From Lathyrus oleraceus (lineage: Eukaryota > Streptophyta > Magnoliopsida > Fabales > Fabaceae), in contig NC_066585.1 in the NCBI RefSeq assembly GCF_024323335.1, positions 536,618,769-536,682,768 on the forward strand: 64,000 bases of DNA. The letters are read 5' to 3'. The position numbers and the translations under genes are program-made. The first letter of the stretch is position 1. Each line of letters begins with the position of its first letter. The notes under the pieces were generated by a model. That model saw only the letters and a list, made by a program, of their open reading frames with translations. It was not told the origin of the DNA and did not search any database. Below, one piece after another: positions 21,512-31,750 of the stretch.

Positions 21512-24500
21512 TGTAAGACCCCAATTTTGACCCTAAGATCCCTCATGCTATCTCATCATATGCATTAGCATTAGGATTACACCTTGGCATCCTCCTTACC
21601 CCTTATTCATTGGGTTTGCATTGGGAGAGATCACCAAGCACCATTTGATTGTATCATACTTTCTATTTTATCATCTTTACTAACCAAAATACCAAAAATA
21701 TGTCTTTGCATTTATCTAACTCTATTGTAGGTAGGATACATGCTCACATTTGATCTATCAAGCTTATATCTAGGGTTTAAGACCCTCATTGCTAAGAGAT
21801 CAATCAAGAATTGGTCTAAAATGGCTTTAGACATCATATATGGATCCCCATAATCTTCACATAATATTGTGATCAAGAAATTATCAAGAGTTTGGAATTG
21901 GTTTGCCTTGGAAACCCTAATTCATTTGGGTATCTTGTGTAACTTATTCAACAAGATTCTTCAATATTTGATCAAATAATTCCATGGACACTTCAAATTG
22001 CATCATATTATGCATATATGATCTCCCATGAATCCCAAAAGTCAATATAATTACAAGCTAGCAAGTTGGTTGATGGTGGTTGACCAGAGGAATTCATCTG
22101 ATCAAAACTGGGGTTCCTTAGACCCTATCTCCTACAATTTGTATCATATGAAACTTATTCCAAGAGAAAATTTACACTAAATGACATTCCAAACAACTTT
22201 CACGTGGATGTATAGAGATAGTTTTGCTTGGAAAGTCACTGTTTATGGTGAAAGATTATAGGTCATTTTGTCTAAACCCTAATTTGGAGGTCAACTTCTC
22301 AAGGCCATAACTTGCTCAATTTTTATGATATGAAAGATTTCCAAGTTTTAAAATCAAATTCAAGGTGTCTACTTAAACTTTTATATTTGGAGGAAGAGCT
22401 AATTCAACTTTTATGAGCATGTGATATGAGGATACATTATAGGTCATTTTGGACCAATACCATCGAACAAGTGATTTTCCTCAACTTCAAAAATGCATAA
22501 CTCCTTCATATTAAATCTAAATAAGGTCAAATTTGTGACCATTTTGAATAAATGTGATATAGCTATAACTTTTATGAAGGAACGTTTCTCATTTGAAGCT
22601 CACATAAAAAGTTAGCCAAAGTGGAATAAGTGAACATATGGCTTGACACTTAGAATTTCTTTTTATATGTTTAAGTTTCCAAACTGCCACCTCAAAATTC
22701 ATCATGGTGCAAGCTTCAAATGGTGAAGTTTTCAACATGAAAGTTGTTCCTCTTGATCTAACCTTACAAAGAGTCCAATTTCATCCATTTTGGACAAGAT
22801 TTGAATGGGTTGCGCATGGCTTGAACATTGCATCATCATTTGGCAAGATTAAACTCCAAACTTCCATGCACTATTGCCTAGCATTCCAATACGATTTCAG
22901 ACTTGTTCACATTCAATTATGGACCAAATGACATGATTTCATGGGCCTGTACACGCCCATGCACCCATGCATCACTCATTGCCAAATTTGGAAGTTCACT
23001 TCAAGGGTGCAAATATCATTTGATTCAGCTAAATAGAGACCCTATGCATCAGAAACGAGGACCCCTTTGCGCCAGCTTTGATCCCAAACACCAAACCCTT
23101 CCATTTGAGAGGATAAACCTGAGAATTTCCATTGGAAGTTGAGTTTGAATCTCACTATTTTGAGATTCAAATCTCCAGGGATCCAAGACCTTTTGTTCAT
23201 TCTAATCTACTTCTGCAAGCTTCCTGAGCAAGATCAAGCACAAGCCAAAGCAAGAACAATTGAATTCAGACCTGCATTGAAGGTATTTTCCAGAAAATTT
23301 TATCTCTTCGATTCTCACTTAATTCTCCATAATTCTCTTGGATCCTTGGTTGTATGAAGTCCTACCAATGTAGGAAACAAGATTGAGTTGCTTTGAGGTC
23401 AAATCGAAGCAACTCAGATCATGCACCTCAAATTTCAACTCCTTGTATCTCTCAATATACTTGGAGTTAGGATGAATTGAGGTCAGATTAGTGCTTAGTG
23501 CCATTTTTACTTTAAAATCATGTCCTTCTTTTTAATTTTGGTGATGGTGATGACTAAACCAGTCCGGCGAGGCTCGCCTGAGAAGGAGACCGGAGTTGTA
23601 GCTCCGGTGGTGAGTTGGCAAGGTTCAAAGCCACATGATATGTTTAAAATGATTTAATCACGAGCGTTGGTTTGAATTACCAAGTTTGTGGCGCGCTGAC
23701 TAGAGTCCATCATGGATTGAGCGCTTGTGGCCACTTGATCTGCCACCTCAATTAATGAGGGAGATCAAGTGGTCCACGTTTTTTCTGATTATTTGATTTT
23801 CATTTTATTTGTGTTATTTTCATTAATTCATATTAATTTTAATATTGATCCAAAAAATATGAGAGTTTCACCAAAAAAATTTAAATAAATTCCTCTTTCA
23901 TTTTCAGAATTAAAATTATTTTTTGGATCATTATTAATATTTTTCATGATTTAATTGTTTTTGTGATTATTTTTAATTGTTTAAAAATAGTTTTAAGTTT
24001 CCAAAAATGATGAAATCTTTTCTCCAAGGTCCTTTGACCTTGTTTGACCTATGATAAATATCATGACCATTTCTTTGGTGTTTTGATGAGGTTTTAGGAA
24101 TTTGACAAACCATAATTTAACTTAATGCATATTTAAATTGTTTTTAATTGATTAAATGCCAAATAAATTGTGTTGAGCTTCTATTTTTGACTTGTTGAGT
24201 TTGACTTGTGTTGTTAGGCCTTGGTCAAGGTTGATTTGACTTTGTCAAGTTAAGATCATTGAATTTAGGGGATTTATGAAATGTACATTTCATCTCCCAA
24301 AATGAATGAATGATCTTAATTTGGTAAAAGTCCTCATTTTGACCAATTTGTGTTGATTTCATTCCCCCTTCCTATTTATCTCATTCCCCTTCTTTATTCA
24401 TTCATGTCATGGACATATGATATCTGTATATCCTAAGGCTAGTTGATTGTAAAATCAACATGAGTATGGATGAGATTAGGTCCACCATTTTACATATTAA

Positions 24501-26236
24501 TTTTTGTGTGTGGTATGTTTTATGAGCATAGTCCATTATACTATGTCTCTAACATGCATTAACACCAAAATTCTATTGTCCGGCCTTAAATAGTTGTGAC
24601 TTCTACATAAGTCCAATTACGATTGCTTAACATAGCGCTAAATTTGTGACACAAAAGGCATAACATTCTAGTCAGCGAGATTGTAAGTCTCCCCTCTTTC
24701 ATGGTATTGTGTGGAAACTTGACCTTTTTTCCTTCCTTTGGAAGATGTCTTGGTTCAAAGATCCATGCTTGTGAATAGTGGGTTGAGTGTTCTCCAAAGA
24801 ATGACTTAAACAATACAAAAGAAAAAGCAATACTAACTTCTAATGAACTAACAACTAACATTTAATTTCAAGCCATTTACTTTTATGTACTCTAATTTCA
24901 AGCCTCTATTCATTTGCCATTATTCATACCATTAAAATTGTTTACTTTAATGTCATTTTCACTTTGCTCACTTGAGCCATACTTTGTGAATATATTGTGT
25001 TTGTATATACTTGTTTGTGTTTGTGGTCTTTGACCTTAATGTACATAATAAGAACAAAAACCCTAAAAAACATTTTGTGTGGACTGTTGAATTTGATCTG
25101 AGACATTGGACTTAGAACAAGGCAACACCCCTTATGCAAAGGACTTGGTCAATGCCAACTTTCATGAAACCAAATGCTTGTGAAGTGATCATTCATCTGA
25201 TATAAATGTTGAAGATCCATTTGAGTTCATCTGCAACATGATCATATTGAAGCTATTATTTTGAACCTGTGACTAATGCCTATCTTTGAAGTCATCTGAT
25301 ACATGGGAAATCTTGAAGAATATCATGGAGTTGCTAAGCTTGGATGTGGCTATCTTTATTTGATGCCTTGCTCTTCATCTTGCTATTTGTGTATTGATAT
25401 TGCTTGATTCTAAAGTCCAAGGGAAATTTGGGTTTCTACATGACATTCTTGTCTATTGGATTGCAGCCCATTGGTCAGATCTTTTCAACTCTTAACTTTT
25501 AAATTTGTGCTTAGGATTAGTCTCTTCATCTCATCCCAATTTCTTTAATTTCAAAATCTCTCCCCCTTTTTAATATCTTCTTTGCTTGTGATTTCTAAAC
25601 TTTGACCATATTGCAAATTAGAAACTTTGACCATATTGCAAATTAGAAACTTTGGCCTTATGCCATTGTGTTTCAACCTCTTTTTCTTAAACAAGCTTGC
25701 AAATGAATTTAACTATACATGACCTAAAATTTCAAAATCCAAAAAGAACTAACACCCATCCAAACCATTTTAGGCCTCTTGTACCTTTGTTAAACTTAAA
25801 ATTTTGTTAAAAGCAACTCACTCACTTTGAAATTTATACCATGAACTACGAGGTTTTTATCCCTCATTTTATGTTGGTACGTAGGCACAAATCCGAAGGT
25901 ATTGTCAAACACAAATATAATTAATGAATTCTTTTCTCATCCCTCCATTCTATTTATTGCAAACATCATTTTATACAAAAATACATATGCACGCAAGAAA
26001 GGGATCCTTAGGAGTACCTAGGACACTTTGGGTGCTAACACCTTCCCTCTGTGTCACCAACCCCCTTACCTATAATCTTTGGCATTTTATTAGTTTTGAT
26101 TTGAAAACTTCTTAGCTTTTGGGTTTTGTTCGTACTTTTCCCTTTTCCCTTGGAAATAGTAAAAGTGCGGTGGTGACTCTAGTTTTATTGAAGTTAAGTT
26201 TATTCATAGCTTGATGGTCATGAATCTACCGTTACA
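21512..26236 (+). mobile_element. Ogre-like 3' LTR, 4725 bp (copy B)
   Basis: It starts TGTAAGACCCCAATTTTGAC after a polypurine tract and ends ACCGTTACA. It is closely related over its whole length to LTR C (28356 onward) and LTR D (56374-58655), and less so to LTR A (2084-6976). The TATA position found in A and C is mutated here (CTAAATAG at 23029-23036), so this copy may lack a working promoter. A 25-bp tandem duplication (GAAACTTTGACCATATTGCA...) lies near 25590-25650. The matching 5' LTR is not in the window, and what follows at 26237 is a CACTA fragment. Confidence 0.88.
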
Positions 26237-26284
26237 ATTAGGATCCTGGGTTAAGTAAAAAAGAAAAAATGGAGGGCAAATTGT

Positions 26285-26665
26285 GGGGTATGAAAATGCT
26301 TAATGCTATTGTTGATGCTTAATGTTGTTGTTGATGCTTGTTGTTGTTGTTGATGCTTGTTATTGTTGTTGCTGCTTATTGTTGATGATGATGCTTGTTG
26401 TAGTTGTTGATGATTTGTTGAAGCTGATGCTTGTTATTGTTTTTGTTGATTCTTATTATTGTTAATGCTTATGTATTTTTTGTTGTTGATGCTTATTTGT
26501 TGTTGTTGTTATTGATTCTTATTATTGTTGATGCTTATGTATTTGTTGTTTTTGATGCTTCTTGTTGAAGATGGTGCTTGTTATTGTTGTTGATGCTTAT
26601 GTATTTGTTGTTCTTGTTGCTTATTGTTGTTGTCGATGCTTGCTTATTGTTCTTAATTCTTATAT
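26285..26665 (+). repeat. TTG/TTGATGCT-rich low-complexity leader of the CACTA gene
   Basis: Imperfect repeats of TTGTTGTTGATGCTT run for nearly 400 bp. The reverse-complement versions (AAC/AGCATC-rich) lie at 55030-55540 and 58850-59345. It sits just upstream of the inferred start ATG at 26674, so it is leader or promoter sequence. Confidence 0.8.
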
Positions 26666-26673
26666 CTTGATAG

Positions 26674-27668
26674 ATGGCCTTTTCTTCATCTAGTAGTGAC
26701 AAAGTTACGCATATAAATGAAACCATGACAAATGATTAGCAATCTGTAGTAGGAGAACACAAAAAAACCAAAGAGGTGTCACAATGATGGCTACACTAAC
26801 AAAAGTCTGTAATCCAGGTGTTAAATCAACGGTTGAGTTTAATGTTGTTCATACTATTTTGGATGGTCCTAATTCTTCATTGTTTAAGAGTTATGTTGCG
26901 ATCTTTGGACGTAGAAATGACATCATTTTGTTAGATGATTAGAAGGATGTATCCGATGAGGTGAAAAATAACATATGGACAGACGTTCAGGTAGTAATTT
27001 CAATTTTTATCGATTCGATATTACATTATATAAACACTAATACATACTTATTATTATTTTAAGTGTGTAGTTTATGTTTGAATTTAGTGATGTTTTGAAG
27101 TTGAAAAAAATGGATAACTTATGCTGGTACGACTTGGCGGAGTTGTAAGTCACGGCTCACGAGTGACTAAATTACGAAGTCAAAGCCTAATATTAAGCGG
27201 TCGTGGGTGAAATATTTGTATCTTAGCAGAAGGTTGGGAAAATATTTGTGAAGTCTCGTAGTAGTGAGGAGTTCATGGTTAGTACCCGTGGTATTTTATG
27301 ATGATTTTATGGATAAACCATGAAAGTTAATATTCTTCATATGTTTATAATAGGTTAAAAGTCAAGCGGGAAAGCTGAACAAGTCCAAAAACAAATACCC
27401 TCCTAGATTGTCTCGTGGGAGATATAGAAAACTTGAGAAAACCATTATTGTTGGGAAAAGATAACAACTAGGAGAAGGGGACTCCATGAGTCGTGATCGG
27501 GAACCATATCGACCATCACGACATGAGAAGTGGAAGAGGGCTCGATTGAGACCAAATGGAGACTACACTTCAGTTTCCTCCATATTGGTAGCTGAGAGAA
27601 TTGTAAGTAGGACTTGTTATGCATATGTATGCAGACTACACTTCAGATGCCTCCATGAGTCACTTTGA
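26674..27668 (+). pseudogene. CACTA transposon-encoded protein (plant transposase Ptta/En/Spm-type), degenerate
   Basis: From ATG 26674 the reading starts MAFSSSSSDKV. After a frame change near 26780 it gives RGVTMMATLTKV, then VEFNVV, a KSYVAIFGRRNDI-like word and VSDEVKNNIWTDVQ, the layout of the plant En/Spm accessory transposase family. A GT-AG intron is plausible at 26991-27070, joining ...TDVQ to FMFEFSD. Further on come LSRGRYRKLEKTI and PSRHEKWKRARLRPNGDYTS, matching the family's SRGGY-KLE and RHxKWKxAR motifs. The start of the 27486-27668 frame falls in this block. Several stops make it non-functional. The other two copies stop at the VEFNVV point, because an LTR was inserted there. 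Confidence 0.7.
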
Positions 27669-27727
27669 TAAATTAAAAATGTATGTATTATCATGTCGTG
27701 TAGGATTCGTTGGTTAACTCAGTCCAT

Positions 27728-28341
27728 GAAAGTTAGTTAGGATAGTTAAATTTCTGTTATTTTCATAGTGTAAGTTTGTTAGTAGTTAAAATTGGTTATA
27801 TTTTCTGTTATGATTTGTTAATTAACCAGTTATATGTTAGTTGGTCAAATGTTAAGTGAGCTATTAATTCATCCAATTATTATGAGTGGTTATATTAGGA
27901 CTTAGTGATGAATGTTAGGGAGCTACATTAGTTCGGCCGCTGCAAGATGTTTGATTATTATTGTTAGTTGAACTTGTGCTTTGGTATGAACATGTTATGA
28001 ACCTATTTGAAAGTGAGGTTAGTTAATTATCTCATTCACTAATCAACTAAGCTCACTTTCAAATAGGTTCATAACATGTTCATACCAAAGCACAAGTTCA
28101 ACTAACAATAATAATCAAACATCTTGCAGCGGCCGAACTAATGTAGCTCCCTAACATTCATCACTAAGTCCTAATATAACCACTCATAATAATTGGATGA
28201 ATTAATAGCTCACTTAACATTTGACCAACTAACATCTAACTGATTAATTAACAAATCATAACAGAAAATATAACCAATTTTAACTACTAACAAACTTACA
28301 CTATGAAAATAACAGAAATTTAACTATCCTAACTAACTTTC
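27728..28341. repeat. Near-perfect palindrome: 297-bp inverted arms, 20-nt loop
   Basis: The left arm 27728-28024 and right arm 28045-28341 are the same length and differ at only a few positions on reading (for example near 27828/28240 and 28018/28051). The arms begin GAAAGTTAGTTAGG. Nothing in it is coding. It lies exactly between a CACTA fragment and the truncated start of LTR C. Candidates are a foldback/MITE-type element, a head-to-head pair of short LTR-like sequences, or a locus giving hairpin RNA. I see no clear target duplication around it. Confidence 0.9.
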
Positions 28342-28355
28342 AACCACCTAACTAT

Positions 28356-30169
28356 GGAAACCCTAATTCATATGGGTATCTTATGTGACTTATTCACCAA
28401 CCTTATTCAAAAATTGATCAAATATTTAAAGGGATACTTAAAAATTCATCATCTTATGCATATATGATCTCCCATGAGTCCCAAAAGTCAAGAGAATTGC
28501 AAGTTAGTAAGTTGGTTAATGGTGGTTGACTAGAGGAATTCATTTGATCAAAACTAGGGTTCCCTAGACCCTATCTCCTATAATTTGTGTCATATGGAAA
28601 TGGTTCCAAGAGAAATGTTACTCTAAATGGCATTACAAATAACTTTAATGTTGACGTCTAGAGCTAGTTTTTCTTGGAAAGGCATTTTTTTGTGGTGAAA
28701 GATTATAGGTCATTTTGTCTAAACCCTAATTTGGAGGTCAACTTCCCAAGACCATAAATTTTTCAATTTTTATGAGATTAAAGATTTACAAGTTTCATAA
28801 TCAAATTCAATATGTCTACTTAAACTTTGATGTTTGTAGGAAGAGATAATTCAACTTTTATGTGCATGTGATATGAGGATACATTATAGGTCATTTTGGA
28901 CCAATGCCATTGAACAAGTGATTTTCCTCAACTTCAAAAATGCATAACTCCTTCATATTAAATCCAAATTAGGTCAAATTTGTGACCATTTTGAAGGACT
29001 TAAAGATATCTACAACGTTTATGAAGGAACTGTTCTCATTGTAAGCCCACATAAAAAGTTAGCCAAGGTGGAATAAGTGAACATATCGCTTGACACTTAG
29101 AATTTTTTTTCACATGTTTGATTTTCCCAACTTCCACCTTAAAACTCATCATGATACAAGCTTCAAATGAAAACGTGTTCAACATGAAAGTTCTTCCTCT
29201 TGATCTAGCCTTTCCAAAAAGTCCAATTTCATTCATTTTGGACAAGATTTGAATGGGTTGCGCATGGCTTGAACATTAGATCATCATTTGGCAAGATTGA
29301 ACTTGAACATTCCATACACCATTGCCTAGCATTCCAACATGATCTCAGCATTGCTTGTACTCAATTATGGATCAAAATAAGTGATTTCATGGCCCTGTAC
29401 ACGCCCATGCACCCATGCAATGCACATTGCTATTTTTGGAATTCCATTTCAAGTGTGCAAATATCAAACCATTTGGCTATAAATAGAGCCCTCTATGCTC
29501 AGAATCAGGGACCCTGCGCGCCAACTTTGCTTCCAAACCTTCAAACCCTTTCATTCCAAAGGATAATCTTGATAATTTCCATTGGAAATTGAGTTTGAAT
29601 CTCACTGTTTTGAGATTCAAATCTCCAAGGATCCTGAACCTTTTGATCATTCAATTCTACTATATCAAGTGTCCTGAGCAAGATCAAGCACAAGCAATAG
29701 CAAGATCAATCGAGTACAGACCTGCATTGAAGGTATTTTCCAGAAATTTTCATCTCTTTGATTCTCACTCAATTCTCCGTAATTCTCTTGGATCTTTGGT
29801 TGTCTGAAGTCCTACCAATGTAGGTAACAAGATTGAGTTGCTTTGAGGTTAAATCGAAGCAACTCAAACCGTGCACCTCAAATTTCAACTCCTTGTATCT
29901 CTCAATATACTTGGAGTTAGGATAAATTGAGGCCAAATTCGAGCTCAGTGGCATTTTTACTTTAAATTCATGTCCTTATTTTTAATTTTGGTGATGGTTG
30001 TGACTGAACCAGTCCGGTGAAGCTCACCGGAGAAGGAGACCAGCGCTTTGGCTCCAGTGGTGAGTTGGCAGTCATCAGAGCCATTTGATCCATTTGAATT
30101 AATCTAATCTCGCACGTTGGTTTGAATTACCACTTGTGTTGCACGCTTACTCATGACCATGGTGGAATG
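28356..30169 (+). mobile_element. Ogre-like LTR copy C, part 1
   Basis: It resumes LTR B homology at the point equivalent to 21909 (GGAAACCCTAATTCAT), so the first ~400 bp of the LTR are missing where the palindrome adjoins. It is interrupted at 30169 by the SIRE-like element (GAATG duplicated at 30165-30169 and 44203-44207). Confidence 0.88.
29478..29485 (+). promoter_or_regulatory. TATA box of LTR C
   Basis: TATAAATA in CTATAAATAGAGCCC, aligned with the box at 3602 in LTR A and with the mutated CTAAATAG at 23029 in LTR B. Confidence 0.6.
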
Positions 30170-31217
30170 TGAAGGTGAGAAAAACAAGAAAGGGGGATTT
30201 GAATTGTTTTGGAAAATAAGCGCTTTTGCAAAATAAAATCACACAGGATTTTATACTGGTTCGCTTATAACACAAAGCTACTCCAGTCCACCCGGCCAAG
30301 GTGATTTCGCCTTCAACAAGGACTTAATCCACTAATCTTGAAAGATTATTACAACCAACGTCTAAGAGAAAGATCTCTTAGTCCTTTCAAGTATACAGAC
30401 TGCACAGAGTCACTTGAGGAATTACAACAATTGAGATAAAAACAGAATTAGTAATCTAGAGTGCTTCTAGGATAAAGCAAGTATTACAGCAATTAGAGCA
30501 GATAAGAAGTTTCACGTTATGAGCAAAAGCTCGTGAAAGTTTAGAGAGAGAGTAGAGTAATTCTGTGCGTTCAGGTGTATCTCTCAATGAGGTTCGCCGT
30601 TCTTTATATAGAGGTGAAAAACGACCGTTTGTAGTAATGGCAGATATTTAGTCTTGATGAGAGTTTAATGCCATAACTTCGTTGTTTCTTGCCAGAACAA
30701 GTTTGTCTCCCTGAATAACTTCTTTCCAAATAGTTTCTTTCCATTTGAAGTTGAAGTTGTCGTTACTCTTTCTGGATAAGGAAATCCATTATCAGAGTCT
30801 GCGTTACTCTGTTAATCTGAGATCTTGAGATGTGGCTTCAGAGCTTCTGATAGTCCTGATATTTTAGATTTCCAGTGTTGACTTCTGATGACGTTGAGAG
30901 CTTCTGGAATTCTGATATACCGTTGCTCAGAGTCAGAACTTCTAGAGCGCGCTTTTTCTTCAGATGCTTCTGAAATTCTGATGCGCTGTTTTGCTCAGAG
31001 TCAGAACTTCTAAATCGCGTTTCTACTTCAGATGCTTCTGATATTCTGATAATTTGTATCTGATTTGATTCTGTATCTGATGACGCGATCAGATTCCTTT
31101 CTTCTTGTTTAGAGTCCTGCACACTTAGAAACTTTTCGTTAGAGTTCCATTTTTGGTTTCATCCTTTGTTATCATCAAAATCTTGGAATCTGTTGTAGAA
31201 CTATTTTTGTTCTTACA
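30170..31217 (-). repeat. 3' LTR of the SIRE-like element
   Basis: 1048 bp. On the plus strand it starts TGAAGGTGAG and ends GTTCTTACA. It contains a 94-codon minus-strand reading frame (30838-31122) that is also kept in the other LTR, and a TATATAAAGA box (minus strand) at 30602-30611. Confidence 0.93.
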
Positions 31218-31233
31218 ATCTCCCCCTTTTTGA
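31218..31233 (-). other. Polypurine tract of the SIRE-like element
   Basis: ATCTCCCCCTTTTTGA on the plus strand is a purine tract (AAAAAGGGGGAGAT) on the coding strand, adjoining the 3' LTR. A 37-bp tandem duplication at 31281-31354 carries a second purine-rich word, CTCAGGGGGAG, twice. Confidence 0.75.
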
Positions 31234-31750
31234 TGATGACAAAACAAACTCAAATGACAGATGAAACATTCAAAAAATAAGAGTTTATCAGATCAGATAG
31301 AAGTGAGCTCCCCCTGAGAGTTTATCAGATCAGGTAGAAGTGAGCTCCCCCTGAGATAGGCTAGGGAGTTCAGAAGTTCTTACCAGAGCTTCCAAGTAAT
31401 GAAGTTTCTCGATACCTTTCTGCAATTTCTTAAGTCAAGTGTTAGATGGATTTATTTTATAGAATAGTATGTTTGCAGAGTGCTTAAGGCATTAGGCAAT
31501 TTTTCATCAGAGCTATTTGATTTCTCCCCCTTTTTGTCAAAATCAAAAAGACTTAAAAATAATAAGCAGGAAGAAAATATATAGATATATTCTGATAAGA
31601 GCAAAACATCAGAGACAAACAAGAAAAGACAACAAGCAATAAAAACATCCTAAGTGCCTAAGGGTTGGGAGGAGGAGGCATTCTCTGAAGTAGTTGAGTC
31701 AGCAGGTTCTGGATGTTGGCGTTGACAGTGTCCTGTTGATCTAATCTGGC

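Larger units (their letters stand above)
26237..27727 (+). mobile_element. CACTA (En/Spm) transposon fragment, sense orientation
   Basis: It begins right after LTR B, runs through a TTG-rich low-complexity stretch (26285-26665) and then a degenerate coding region. The same stretch and the same 5' coding region occur antisense at 54854-55550 and 58656-59350, so all three come from one family. Here the 5' terminal part with the CCACGG-type subterminal repeats is missing. No terminal inverted repeat or 3-bp target duplication is visible. Confidence 0.7.

Noticed and set aside
2084..26236. LTRs A and B as the two ends of one Ogre element
   Set aside because: A has its own perfect GATTG duplication and is flanked by one split gag, and A and B belong to different subfamilies.
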